NCBI GenBank assembly: GCA_003343845.1
Contig: QAKK01000035.1
Span: 7,266 to 71,265 of the forward strand
Direction of reading: 5' to 3'
DNA length: 64,000 nt
From: Oscillospiraceae bacterium
GTDB taxonomy: Bacteria > Bacillota > Clostridia > Oscillospirales > CAG-272
The position numbers and the translations under genes are program-made. The notes below the pieces were generated by a model that had not been told where the DNA came from, made no database searches, and saw nothing but the letters and a program-made list of their open reading frames with translations. This document shows, one piece after another, positions 24,900 through 34,410 of this stretch (its first letter is position 1; each line of letters begins with the position of its first letter).

Positions 24900-27260
24900 T
24901 TATGAGCATAGTGCCGAAATATCGCCGAGGTCGATACTACCGTCCGGGCGGAAGGAAGTCAGGTGATCGCCCTCGATGAGGAACTCCCACTGCACATCCG
25001 CCGCAAGCAGGCGTTCACCCTCGCGGGCGGCGTCATAGGGGACTGCCGCCGTCACATCGAGGACAAGCGTTGCACCGTCCTCGCCCGTCAGCGTGGCGAG
25101 CGTCCGCCCGCCGACATAGCGCAAACCCTCGAGCGTGACGGTGACCATTTCGCCGTCCGCCGCCTGCACACCGAATGTGAAAGTATAGTAGTTCGGGCGG
25201 GTCACGGCGCGGAAACTCTCGATGACCGGAAGGATCACGCGGTCAAAATAGTCGGCGGGATCGTCCGGATAGACCGTGAAGTTGCAAAGCAGCACCTTGC
25301 CGCCGGAAATCATCGGCGGACTGTCGGCAAGCATCGCCGCGCTGTACCAGATCTCCTCCCGCTCGGCATATTTGCCGCGCAGAATGATGCGCTCGGCGTT
25401 GTTTTCAATCACCTCGCCGTCCGCAGTAAGCATGCCGCGGAGGGACAGCTCGGTCAGATCCCATTTGCCGTCCCGATACGGTTCGTCCGGTTTGCCGTAC
25501 AGATCGCAGAGCGAGTAAAACCCGGTCATGCGCGTGGCGTTCTCCGGCGTGGTCTCCATGCGGCGGATGTCATCGAGGTAGTTGTCGCCGACCCAGGTCT
25601 CGGGCACGGTGATGACATAATCCGTGATCTCCCGCCTGCCGTATTCGGAGAGCAGCACGCGGTCGACGAGCACATCCTCGCGGAAAGCGCGGCGGTAGTC
25701 GGTCACCTGCTCGGGGTAGAGTTCATGCGGGTTAAACTCGAACGTGCCGTATTCGTTCTCCCCCGTGACGGTGTCGTTGTTCTTCCAGGACAGTGTGCCG
25801 TGCGTGTACCTGCCGAAGTAGCGGTTCATATAGTCGGCATAAGTGTTCCCGCTCGGTTCAAACACCTCGCCGTCGAGACTGTGGATGCGGAAATACCAGT
25901 CGCCGTCCTGCCGGTACTCGACGATGACACGGTTTCCGCCCGGCGAGAACGTCAACTCGTAGGTGAACGCGCCTGCAAGCGGCAGTTCCGCCCGCGCGAC
26001 GGCGTCGGTCTCGGTGTTGTGAAAGACCAGCACGTTGTCTGCGACGGTCACATTCCACGCGCCGTAGTTTTCGGCGCCCGCAGCGGACTTTGCAAGGAAG
26101 GTCACGGTCTCGATGCGCCACGGCGCATTGTCCCAGTCGAGCAGGTCAAGCGCGCCGCCGTAGAGATACGCCTCGGCAATCAGCGTCACCGCGTCCCCGA
26201 GCGGCAGGCGCAGTTCGATGTCGTAGATGCCCGTGCCGCCCCAACCGCTGTCGCGGAAGGTGAGCGCGGCAAAATCGGCGGCATCCGGCAGTACTGCGTC
26301 CTCGGGGAGCGGCGCGCCGACGATATGGGCAAGCCGTCCGTAATCACCGGACGGCGCGGTGCCGTCCCGATAATAGGTAAGGATGGCGTCCAGTTGCCCG
26401 AGCAGGTAGGCGCGGTCGCTGAGCGTGATTGCCTCGGCGGGCGTGATCTGCCCGCGCACGATCTGCTCAAGCGGCGATATGTGCCCCGCGATCTGCGTCA
26501 GGAAGAACGGCACGCCGTCAAACGCGCCCTGCCCAAGCTCTGCATGCTGCGGAATGTACCCGTCCACCGCCTGTGTGCAGGATGCGAACGCGCCCTCCTC
26601 CACGCGGACAATGGATTCCGGCAGGTGGATTTCGGTCAGCGCACAGCCTGCAAAGGCGTTGTAGCCGATATATTCGAGTGTGTCGCAGAAGGTGACGTCC
26701 GTCAACTTTGTATTCTGGAAGGCGTGCGCGCCGATATACCGTGTGCCGTCCGGCAGGATATATGCGGTCGCTTCCCTGTCCTCAAAGCGGACGAGCATCG
26801 ACCCGTCAAAGGTGAAAATTGCGCCGTCGCGCTTGACAAACGCGGTGTTTTCGTCTTCCAGCACAAGATCGACCAGTGCGTCCAGCCCTGCAAAGGCGTT
26901 GGTGCCGACGGTCTTCACATTTTTGCCGAGCGTGACCGTGGCGATCGTCGCGCGGCTCTCGTTATCGCGGAAGGCATAATCGGCGATCGCCGTGACTGCC
27001 TCGGGCAGGACAACATCGGTGTCGCTGCCGCTGTAGCTTTGCAGCACGCCGTCCTCGATGTAAAACCCGTTCTCATCAATGATGACCGGGGTATGCAGCT
27101 GCGTAAATGCGAGCGCTGCCGCAAGCACGCAGAGCACGCATGCGGCGGCGACTGCGGTCAGCCGCCCGATGCGCACGCGGCGCGGGTGCACATCCGCCGC
27201 CTCGTCGATGTATTTGTCCTCGACAAGCGTCAGCTTATCCAAAAGTTCGGAACCTCTCAC
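24900..27260 (-). CDS. Single-pass membrane protein with leucine-rich-repeat ectodomain, probable anti-sigma partner
   Basis: A 786-residue protein with a short cytosolic N-terminus (MRGSELLDKLTLVEDKYIDEA), one transmembrane helix (about 32-53) and a large outside part. Residues about 55-230 are BspA-type (LRR_5) leucine-rich repeats (VTAIADYAFRDN, VKTVGTNAFAGLDALVDLVLED, LEYIGYNAFAGCALTEIHLPES). The remaining 550 residues contain beta-rich segments I do not recognise. The start overlaps the stop of an ECF sigma factor by four bases (ATGA), and the N-terminal pattern is one seen in membrane partners of such sigma factors, so an anti-sigma role is likely but inferred. No zinc-binding HxxxCxxC motif is visible. 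Confidence 0.72.
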   Translation of the reverse strand: MRGSELLDKLTLVEDKYIDEAADVHPRRVRIGRLTAVAAACVLCVLAAALAFTQLHTPVIIDENGFYIEDGVLQSYSGSDTDVVLPEAVTAIADYAFRDNESRATIATVTLGKNVKTVGTNAFAGLDALVDLVLEDENTAFVKRDGAIFTFDGSMLVRFEDREATAYILPDGTRYIGAHAFQNTKLTDVTFCDTLEYIGYNAFAGCALTEIHLPESIVRVEEGAFASCTQAVDGYIPQHAELGQGAFDGVPFFLTQIAGHISPLEQIVRGQITPAEAITLSDRAYLLGQLDAILTYYRDGTAPSGDYGRLAHIVGAPLPEDAVLPDAADFAALTFRDSGWGGTGIYDIELRLPLGDAVTLIAEAYLYGGALDLLDWDNAPWRIETVTFLAKSAAGAENYGAWNVTVADNVLVFHNTETDAVARAELPLAGAFTYELTFSPGGNRVIVEYRQDGDWYFRIHSLDGEVFEPSGNTYADYMNRYFGRYTHGTLSWKNNDTVTGENEYGTFEFNPHELYPEQVTDYRRAFREDVLVDRVLLSEYGRREITDYVITVPETWVGDNYLDDIRRMETTPENATRMTGFYSLCDLYGKPDEPYRDGKWDLTELSLRGMLTADGEVIENNAERIILRGKYAEREEIWYSAAMLADSPPMISGGKVLLCNFTVYPDDPADYFDRVILPVIESFRAVTRPNYYTFTFGVQAADGEMVTVTLEGLRYVGGRTLATLTGEDGATLVLDVTAAVPYDAAREGERLLAADVQWEFLIEGDHLTSFRPDGSIDLGDISALCS

Positions 27261-27817
27261 AGCAGAATCCCCCTTTCGTCAAGATAGCCGCGCAGGCGTG
27301 CGCGGGTGCGGAACAGGAGCGTCTTGACCTTGCCCTCGGTATAGCCGAAGCGGATCGCCAGGTCGCGGATGCTGTCGGCATACCAGTACCGCCGCAGAAA
27401 GATCTGCCGCGTCTCGGGCGTGAGTGTGCCGAGAAAGCCGTTCAGCGCATCCGCAATCGCGCGGTCGTCGAGGCGGCAGGTGAGGTCGTCCGGCGCGGCG
27501 ATACATTCCTCGAGTTCTTTTGTGAGTTCTTCGACATGCGCCGTGCGCTTCTGCCGCATATTTTTGCGGCAGCGGTCGATCGATGCGGCGCGCACGATGC
27601 GGGCGAGAAATGCAAAGAAGTAGGTGCGCGGCTCGTGCGGCGGAATGCGGGTCCATGCGCCGAGATAGGTGTCGCTGACGCATTCTTCGGTGTCCGCGTC
27701 GTTTTCGGTGATGCGATGCGAAATCGAATAGAGCTTTTTGCCGTATTTGCCGTCGGTCTCGCGGATTGCGCGCTCATCCCGCGCAAGGTACAGATCCACA
27801 ATGCTGCTGTCTTCCAT
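27257..27817 (-). CDS. ECF-type RNA polymerase sigma factor
   Basis: A 186-residue sigma-70 family factor with region 2 (YGKKLYSISHRITENDADTEECVSDTYLGAWTRIPP) and region 4 (LTPETRQIFLRRYWYADSIRDLAIRFGYTEGKVKTLLFRTRARLRGYL) and nothing between that could be region 3, as in extracytoplasmic-function factors. Its stop overlaps the start of the LRR membrane protein, the typical sigma/anti-sigma arrangement. A GAAACC/CGATAT pair upstream may be its own ECF-type promoter. The ribosome-binding site GGAGG precedes MEDSSIVDLY. The signal it answers and its regulon are unknown. Confidence 0.9.
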   Translation of the reverse strand: MEDSSIVDLYLARDERAIRETDGKYGKKLYSISHRITENDADTEECVSDTYLGAWTRIPPHEPRTYFFAFLARIVRAASIDRCRKNMRQKRTAHVEELTKELEECIAAPDDLTCRLDDRAIADALNGFLGTLTPETRQIFLRRYWYADSIRDLAIRFGYTEGKVKTLLFRTRARLRGYLDERGILL

Positions 27818-27850
27818 GTTGCAGCCTCCTTTCGGGCGTCCTCACCCTGT

Positions 27851-27877
27851 ATATCGCCGCTTTCACGCATCGGTTTC
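27851..27877 (-). promoter_or_regulatory. Possible ECF-type autoregulated promoter
   Basis: Minus strand GAAACC (27872-27877), 15 bases, CGATAT (27851-27856), 34 bases from the sigma factor start. The boxes resemble ECF promoters (GAAAC and CG-rich -10) rather than the vegetative type. This is a guess from pattern only. Confidence 0.35.
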
Positions 27878-27892
27878 ACATTTGTATCAGAA

Positions 27893-27926
27893 AAGGGCTG
27901 CAAAAAACGCGGTTTTTGCAGCCCTT
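27893..27926. terminator. Terminator of the hydrogenase operon
   Basis: 14-bp perfect stem AAGGGCTGCAAAAA/TTTTTGCAGCCCTT with a six-base loop, 25 bases after the hydA stop. Confidence 0.85.
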
Positions 27927-27950
27927 CGGGGGATTGACTATAATTTCGGC

Positions 27951-29687
<1,737 letters not shown>

Positions 29688-29701
29688 TCGTCTTACTCCT
29701 T

Positions 29702-31492
29702 TCACTTTCTCTCGATCGCGCCGAACTTGCACTTCGCCATGCAGGCGCCGCACTTCAGGCACTTTTCGGCGTCGATGACATGCGGAGTCTTGACGGTACC
29801 GCTGATCGCGCCTGCGGGACATACACGTGCGCAAGCCGTGCAGCCCTTGCACTTCGCAGGATCAATCGTGTAGGTGAGCAGATGCTTACATACGCCTGCG
29901 GGACATTTCTTATCGACAACATGCGCGACATATTCATCGCGGAAGTAGCGAAGCGTGGAAAGAACCGGGTTCGGTGCAGTCTGTCCGAGGCCGCAGAGAG
30001 ACGCGGACTTGATGTAATGTGCAAGCTCTTCGAGGCGGTCGAGGTCCGCAAGCTCGCCCTTGCCGGCGATGATGCGGTCGAGGATCTCAAGCATGCGCTT
30101 GGTACCGATACGGCAGGGCGTGCACTTGCCGCAGGACTCATCGACGGTGAAGTCGAGGAAGAAGCGCGCGATATCGACCATGCAGTTGTCCTCGTCCATG
30201 ACGATCAGACCGCCGGAGCCCATCATCGAGCCGATGGCAATCAGGTTGTCATAGTCGATCGGCGTGTCGATCAGGCTTGCGGGGATGCAGCCGCCGGAAG
30301 GACCGCCGGTCTGCGCAGCCTTGAACTTTCTGCCGTTCGGGATGCCGCCGCCGATCTCTTCGATGACCTCGCGGAGCGTGGTGCCCATCGGGATCTCCAC
30401 AAGACCGGTGTTGGTGATCTTGCCGCCGAGCGCGAAGACCTTCGTGCCCTTCGACTTTTCGGTACCCATGGACGCGAACCAGTCGGCGCCCTTCAGGATG
30501 ATCTGCGGAATGTTTGCATAAGTCTCAACGTTGTTGAGGATGGTCGGCTTGCCGAACAGACCCTTGACAGCCGGGAACGGCGGACGCGGACGCGGCTCAC
30601 CGCGGTTGCCCTCGATCGAGGTCATCAGCGCGGTCTCCTCACCGCAGACGAACGCGCCTGCGCCGAGACGGAGCTGAATGTCAAAGTTGAAGCCGGTGCC
30701 GAAGATGTCCTTGCCGAGCAGACCGTATTCACGCGCCTGTGCAATCGCGATCTCGAGGCGGTGAATAGCGATCGGGTACTCTGCGCGGACATAGATGTAG
30801 CCTTCGTCTGCGCCGATGGCGTAGCCGGCGATTGCCATAGCTTCGAGCACGGCATGCGGGTCGCCCTCGAGAATGGAACGGTCCATGAATGCGCCCGGGT
30901 CGCCCTCGTCGGCGTTGCAGCAGACATACTTCTTCTCATTCTGGGATGCAGCCGCAAACTTCCACTTCAGACCCGTGGGGAAGCCGCCGCCGCCTCTACC
31001 GCGAAGACCGGAGTCAATCAGCGTCTGGATGACGTCTGCGGGCTTCATCTCGGTCAGAACCTTGCCGAGCGCCTGATAGCCGTCCACGCCGATGTACTCG
31101 TCGATGACTTCGGGGTTGATCACGCCGCAGTTGCGGAGCGCAACGCGATGCTGCTTCTTATAGAACGTCGTCTCGGACAGCGAGGTGACGGCGTGATGGT
31201 CGCCGGTCTTCTCGTGGTACTCAAGGCGAGTCACCGGACGACCCTTGAGCAGGTGCTCCTCGACGATCTCGGGGATGTCTTCGGGCTTGACCATGCTGTA
31301 GAAGGTGCCGTCGGGGTAAACGATCATGACCGGACCAAGCGCGCAAAGACCGAAGCAGCCGGTCGTGACGAGCTTGACTTCCTCGGTCAGACCCTTCTCT
31401 GCCAGCTCTCTCTCAAGAGCATCCTTCAGCGCCATGCTTCCGGAGGAGGTACAGCCCGTACCGCCGCAGATCAATACATGTGTGCGAAACAT
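29702..31492 (-). CDS. hydB: HydB, NuoF-like flavin subunit of the trimeric hydrogenase
   Basis: A 596-residue subunit carrying FMN and several clusters. N-terminal thioredoxin-like [2Fe-2S] domain (CGGTGCTSSGS, then TTGCFGLCALGP), central NuoF domain with the NADH/FMN motifs GLRGRGGGGFPTGLKWKFA and CNADEGDPGAFMDR, the [4Fe-4S] N3-type set ESCGKCTPCRIGTKRM, and a C-terminal two-cluster ferredoxin (CKGCTACARVCP and CLKCGACMAKCKF). This is the family layout of HydB in electron-bifurcating hydrogenases, where NADH is oxidised and electrons are split. It is 23 bases downstream of the [2Fe-2S] protein gene and 14 bases upstream of hydA. Confidence 0.95.
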   Translation of the reverse strand: MFRTHVLICGGTGCTSSGSMALKDALERELAEKGLTEEVKLVTTGCFGLCALGPVMIVYPDGTFYSMVKPEDIPEIVEEHLLKGRPVTRLEYHEKTGDHHAVTSLSETTFYKKQHRVALRNCGVINPEVIDEYIGVDGYQALGKVLTEMKPADVIQTLIDSGLRGRGGGGFPTGLKWKFAAASQNEKKYVCCNADEGDPGAFMDRSILEGDPHAVLEAMAIAGYAIGADEGYIYVRAEYPIAIHRLEIAIAQAREYGLLGKDIFGTGFNFDIQLRLGAGAFVCGEETALMTSIEGNRGEPRPRPPFPAVKGLFGKPTILNNVETYANIPQIILKGADWFASMGTEKSKGTKVFALGGKITNTGLVEIPMGTTLREVIEEIGGGIPNGRKFKAAQTGGPSGGCIPASLIDTPIDYDNLIAIGSMMGSGGLIVMDEDNCMVDIARFFLDFTVDESCGKCTPCRIGTKRMLEILDRIIAGKGELADLDRLEELAHYIKSASLCGLGQTAPNPVLSTLRYFRDEYVAHVVDKKCPAGVCKHLLTYTIDPAKCKGCTACARVCPAGAISGTVKTPHVIDAEKCLKCGACMAKCKFGAIERK

Positions 31493-31515
31493 TCTTTATT
31501 TCCTCCTGATTTTAC

Positions 31516-31881
31516 TCATTTGTTGCCGATGACGTACTCTTCGACAGGCTTGCCGCCCTTAAGATGCTCGGCGACGACGCGCTTTGCCTTATCGGCGGTC
31601 ATCTTGACATAGGTGACCTTGTCCTTGCCGTCCTCGAAGACCTCGACAACGGGCTCATACTGGCAGATGCCGATGCAGCCGGTCTGGGTGACGGTGACCT
31701 TCTCGGTCAGCCCCTCTTTTGCAACTTCCTCAACGAAGGAGGCGAGCACGGGACGTGCGCCCGCAGCGATGCCGCAGGTTGCCATGCCGACCACAACGCG
31801 GATGGCGCCCGAGCCTTCGCGGATTGCGACCTTGTCCTTCATCTTGTCTCTGATCGCCGCAAGTTCTGCTAATGATTTCAT
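31516..31881 (-). CDS. Thioredoxin-like [2Fe-2S] ferredoxin protein of the hyd operon
   Basis: A 121-residue thioredoxin-fold [2Fe-2S] protein (VVVGMATCGIAAGA with Cys36, TQTGCIGICQYEP with Cys69 and Cys73). The position where a further Cys of the first pair would stand is Ala, which is common in this subfamily that always accompanies clostridial hydABC operons. It ends with the VEEYVIGNK tail. It probably relays electrons or helps assembly in the NADH-linked hydrogenase; a direct role is not established. A GGAGG site precedes the start, 18 bases after the HATPase stop. Confidence 0.9.
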   Translation of the reverse strand: MKSLAELAAIRDKMKDKVAIREGSGAIRVVVGMATCGIAAGARPVLASFVEEVAKEGLTEKVTVTQTGCIGICQYEPVVEVFEDGKDKVTYVKMTADKAKRVVAEHLKGGKPVEEYVIGNK

Positions 31882-31899
31882 GGTTTGAAACCTCCGAAA

Positions 31900-32457
31900 T
31901 TATGATTTAGTCGTTTCGTACTGTTCGCGAAGGTAATCGCCGATCCATGTGAGCACCTCGAAGCTCGCAAGCGAAACGTTGCCGAGCACGGCGCGCAGTT
32001 CGCGCGTGTCCAGCCGCACGGTATGCTGCGGGGTGTCATGGAGGAACACATAGTCGATCTCGGGATGCCCCTGCAAGATCGTGATGAGCGTCGGCACAAC
32101 GTCGCCGAGCGGCGTCATGTCAATGTGCTTCGTATCGAAGACCGCCGTCGTCACCGTGCCGTGCCCGATCGGATCGTCGTCCGCCGAGACGGACTCGATC
32201 GAAAGACTGCCGCCGGTCTGCTCTGCCGCGAGGCGGAGGAGCGGAATGCCCATGCCGACCTTGCGCGTTTTGCGCGAGGTGCAGAACGGATCGGTCACGC
32301 GCGCAAGCGTCTCGCGACTCATGCCGCAGCCGTCATCGCATACCGTCATCCGGAGTTTGCCGTCCGCGTCCTCGAGGAGCGCGATGCCGATATGTTCAGC
32401 GCCCGCCGTGATCGAATTCTGCACGATGTCCAAGATGTTCAGCGATAATTCCTTCAT
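31900..32457 (-). CDS. HATPase (histidine-kinase-type ATPase) protein in the hyd operon
   Basis: A 185-residue protein with a complete GHKL ATP-binding fold but no dimerisation/phospho-acceptor domain: N box NILDIVQNSITAGA, G1 VCDDGCGM, G2 KVGMGIPLLRLAAEQTGGSL. The last 60 residues (LGDVVPTLITILQGHPEIDYVFLHD) form a family-specific extension. Such stand-alone ATPases sit between hydC and hydB in many Clostridia; they have no demonstrated partner and could be anti-sigma-like kinases or a sensor output. It begins 9 bases after the hydC stop. Confidence 0.88.
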   Translation of the reverse strand: MKELSLNILDIVQNSITAGAEHIGIALLEDADGKLRMTVCDDGCGMSRETLARVTDPFCTSRKTRKVGMGIPLLRLAAEQTGGSLSIESVSADDDPIGHGTVTTAVFDTKHIDMTPLGDVVPTLITILQGHPEIDYVFLHDTPQHTVRLDTRELRAVLGNVSLASFEVLTWIGDYLREQYETTKS

Positions 32458-32466
32458 CGGTACGGA

Positions 32467-32961
32467 TTATTTGTACTGTGCGAGGATGCCTTCGATGTCG
32501 CCGACGCCGAGTCTGCCGTAGACCGTGCCGTTGACCGTCAGGACAGGCGCAAGACCGCACGCGCCGATGCAGCGCGTTGCCTCAAGCGAATACTTACCGT
32601 CAGACGACGTGCCGCCGCCCTCAATGCCGAGCACCTCTTCGATCTTCTTGAACAGATCGCCCGAGCCCTTGACGTAGCACGCCGTGCCGAGACAGACAGC
32701 AATCGCAACTTCACCCTTCGGATTCAGCGAGAACTGCGAATAGAAGGACGCAATGCCGAAGATCTCTTCGATCGGCTTGCCCGTCTTCTCGGCGATGATG
32801 CGCATCGCCTCGACCGGCAGATAGCCATACACATCCTGCGTCTGCTGCAGAATGGGCATCATGGCGCCCTGAACGCCGCGGTACTTCTCGATGATCGCAA
32901 GAAGCTGTTCTTCCTGTTCCTTCGTTCCGCGGAATTCGACCGTAGTCAATTTCTTCTTCAT
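32467..32961 (-). CDS. hydC: HydC, NuoE-like [2Fe-2S] subunit of the trimeric hydrogenase
   Basis: A 164-residue NuoE-family protein: a helical N-terminal part (LLAIIEKYRGVQGAMMPILQQTQDVYGYLP) and a thioredoxin-like [2Fe-2S] domain with ligands in CLGTACYVKGS and CIGACGLAP. It is the small electron-transfer subunit of NADH-linked [FeFe] hydrogenase. First gene of the operon hydC-HATPase-[2Fe-2S]-hydB-hydA. Its start is preceded by a GGAGG-like site, and the promoter region upstream contains the element shared with the HydS operon. Confidence 0.93.
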   Translation of the reverse strand: MKKKLTTVEFRGTKEQEEQLLAIIEKYRGVQGAMMPILQQTQDVYGYLPVEAMRIIAEKTGKPIEEIFGIASFYSQFSLNPKGEVAIAVCLGTACYVKGSGDLFKKIEEVLGIEGGGTSSDGKYSLEATRCIGACGLAPVLTVNGTVYGRLGVGDIEGILAQYK

Positions 32962-33062
32962 AACTAGAAACTACCTCCTGTGTGTTTGAATAAACGCCGA
33001 TCTGCACCGCTTGCCCGTGCCGGGGCGTACAAAGAGGCGCACTTCGTTTATTTTACCAGACT

Positions 33063-33098
33063 ATTATACACTATCTTTCTTCAAATTGCTACAGTTTT
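33063..33098 (-). promoter_or_regulatory. Promoter of the hyd operon with shared 17-base element
   Basis: Minus strand TATAAT (33063-33068) with TAGCAA 17 bases upstream as an unusual -35. The plus-strand text CAAATTGCTACAGTTTT (33082-33098) recurs with one change at 36705-36721 before the HydS operon, at the same 13-base distance from the -10 box, so it is probably a regulator site or an alternative -35. Confidence 0.6.
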
Positions 33099-33151
33099 GT
33101 CAAAAATTTTGCAAAGAATTTCGACACAAATGACAAAAAAATAACGTATTT

Positions 33152-33169
33152 TTGTTAAAGCATTAACAT
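33152..33169. promoter_or_regulatory. Rex-type operator between the PHP gene and hydC
   Basis: TTGTTAA-AGCA-TTAACAT matches the Rex consensus TTGTTAA-N4-TTAACAA at 13 of 14 defined positions. It lies about 84 bases upstream of the hyd -10 box and 11 bases beyond the PHP gene stop. Rex represses fermentative genes until NADH rises, which fits an NADH-consuming hydrogenase. Confidence 0.75.
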
Positions 33170-33180
33170 ATAAAAAACGG

Positions 33181-33921
33181 TCAGCCACCGAGCTGTGCAA
33201 ACAGCGCGCGGCGAACCGCCTCCTCGTCGCCGCACGGGGCGTCGAGCATCAGAAAATTGTCGCCCTCCGCATTCTGCATGGCGGAAAGCCGGTGCGCATC
33301 CGAATTGACCAGCAGCGTAAGCGGCGCAACGGAGGCAAAGCGCGCCCGGTATGGCGCGATGTTTGCGGCGTCGTTGAACTCCGCCGCCGTAAAACCCGGC
33401 TCTGGCGGAATGTCGCCGAGGATCTCCAGGATTCCGTTTGCCGCGCGATCGATATGCGCGGGAAAGACCACGCCGCCGAAGCTGCGCGCAAGGCGCGTCC
33501 CGTCCGCAAGCGGAAGCGTGGTCGATGTGATGAGCAGCGTCTCTTCAATGCCGGTCACTTCGTCGTCGGCATTCATATAAAACTGCTCGCCGAAGATGGC
33601 AGGCTTGTTTTTGATCGGCAGCATATGCCGCTCACGCACGGTCTGCCAGCATGCCGCTGCCGCCTCGGGCGTCGGAAACAGGCAGACCAGATGCACCGAC
33701 TCCGCCGTCTCCAGTTCCATCCCCGCCACCGGCACAACGCCGTAAGCGCGGCACGCCTCGAAGAACGCGGGCAGATTTCCCGCCGAATTGTGGTCGGTGA
33801 GTGCGGCGATGTGCAGCCCGTTCAGCGCAGCCATCCCCGCCACCGTCGCCGGCGTCATTTCATTCTCGGCGCAGGGCGACAGGCAGGAGTGCATATGCAG
33901 GTCATAATAAAACTTTTTCAT
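33181..33921 (-). CDS. PHP domain phosphoesterase
   Basis: A 246-residue PHP (polymerase and histidinol phosphatase) protein. Metal-binding motifs: DLHMHSCLSPC at the N-terminus, LTDHNSA, then Glu in AGMELETAE and PAHIDRA, with NSDAHRL near the C-terminus. Such proteins hydrolyse phosphate esters or cyclic/oligonucleotide substrates. It starts three bases after the DRTGG protein and is regularly found in the HydS neighbourhood of Clostridia, so it may process a signal molecule, but the substrate is unknown. A related but distinct PHP protein (histidinol-phosphatase type) lies at 43154-43930. Confidence 0.9.
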   Translation of the reverse strand: MKKFYYDLHMHSCLSPCAENEMTPATVAGMAALNGLHIAALTDHNSAGNLPAFFEACRAYGVVPVAGMELETAESVHLVCLFPTPEAAAACWQTVRERHMLPIKNKPAIFGEQFYMNADDEVTGIEETLLITSTTLPLADGTRLARSFGGVVFPAHIDRAANGILEILGDIPPEPGFTAAEFNDAANIAPYRARFASVAPLTLLVNSDAHRLSAMQNAEGDNFLMLDAPCGDEEAVRRALFAQLGG

Positions 33922-33924
33922 CGT

Positions 33925-34254
33925 TCATTCGAGAAGCCGCGACAGCGCGGCGCAGACCGTATACACATCGGCAGCAGCAGAATAGAGGTTGACCTCCTGC
34001 TCGCGCGCGCGTTCGATCACGTCGGCGGGGATCTCCGATCCCTCGGCGACGATCACCATCGCGACATCGCGCAGCACCGCCACGGCAACCACATTGACAT
34101 TGGTCATGATCGTGACCCACGCCGCGCCCTCGGGCACGCGCCCCATCACCCAGCTGAGCAGGTCGCCCGCATAGCCGCCCTGCACTTCCCTTGCGTCGTC
34201 CGCCACCGAAACCGGGGTAAGCCCCAGTTTTTCTGCGATTTCCTTTACCGTCAT
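33925..34254 (-). CDS. DRTGG domain protein 2
   Basis: A 109-residue DRTGG-fold protein (MTVKEIAEKLGLTPVSV at the start, then GYAGDLLSWVMGRVPEGAAWVTIMTNVNVVAVAVLRDVAMVIVAEG). The family is a ligand-binding module first noted in phosphotransacetylase and in CBS/HPr-kinase-like regulators; no catalytic residues are expected. It is a paralogue of the protein at 36283-36639. It is coupled to the PHP gene (three bases apart) and separated from hydS by a terminator-like hairpin, so it may head a two-gene transcript or depend on readthrough. Confidence 0.82.
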   Translation of the reverse strand: MTVKEIAEKLGLTPVSVADDAREVQGGYAGDLLSWVMGRVPEGAAWVTIMTNVNVVAVAVLRDVAMVIVAEGSEIPADVIERAREQEVNLYSAAADVYTVCAALSRLLE

Positions 34255-34347
34255 ATCTATATGCCTGTCCTTTTTCTGTTATGTATCAAGTTCGTAAGGA
34301 ACTCTACGATTTTAAGGGGCTGTACAAAAAGGTGCAGACCGAAAAAG

Positions 34348-34385
34348 GAAAAAAAGACGATCGGGGCATCCGCATGGGATGCCCG
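34348..34385 (-). terminator. Terminator after hydS
   Basis: Minus-strand GC-rich stem (GGGCATCC/GGATGCCC, five-base loop) followed by a T run (plus-strand A7 near 34348), 26 bases after the hydS stop and before the DRTGG gene 2. Confidence 0.75.
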
Positions 34386-34410
34386 GTTCGCTTGTTCCAT
34401 TTTCTACGTT

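Noticed and set aside
24963..27287. 774-codon plus-strand frame opposite the LRR membrane protein
   Set aside because: Arg/His/Val-rich composition typical for the complement of GC-rich codons; the minus-strand protein has signal-like helix and LRR repeats.
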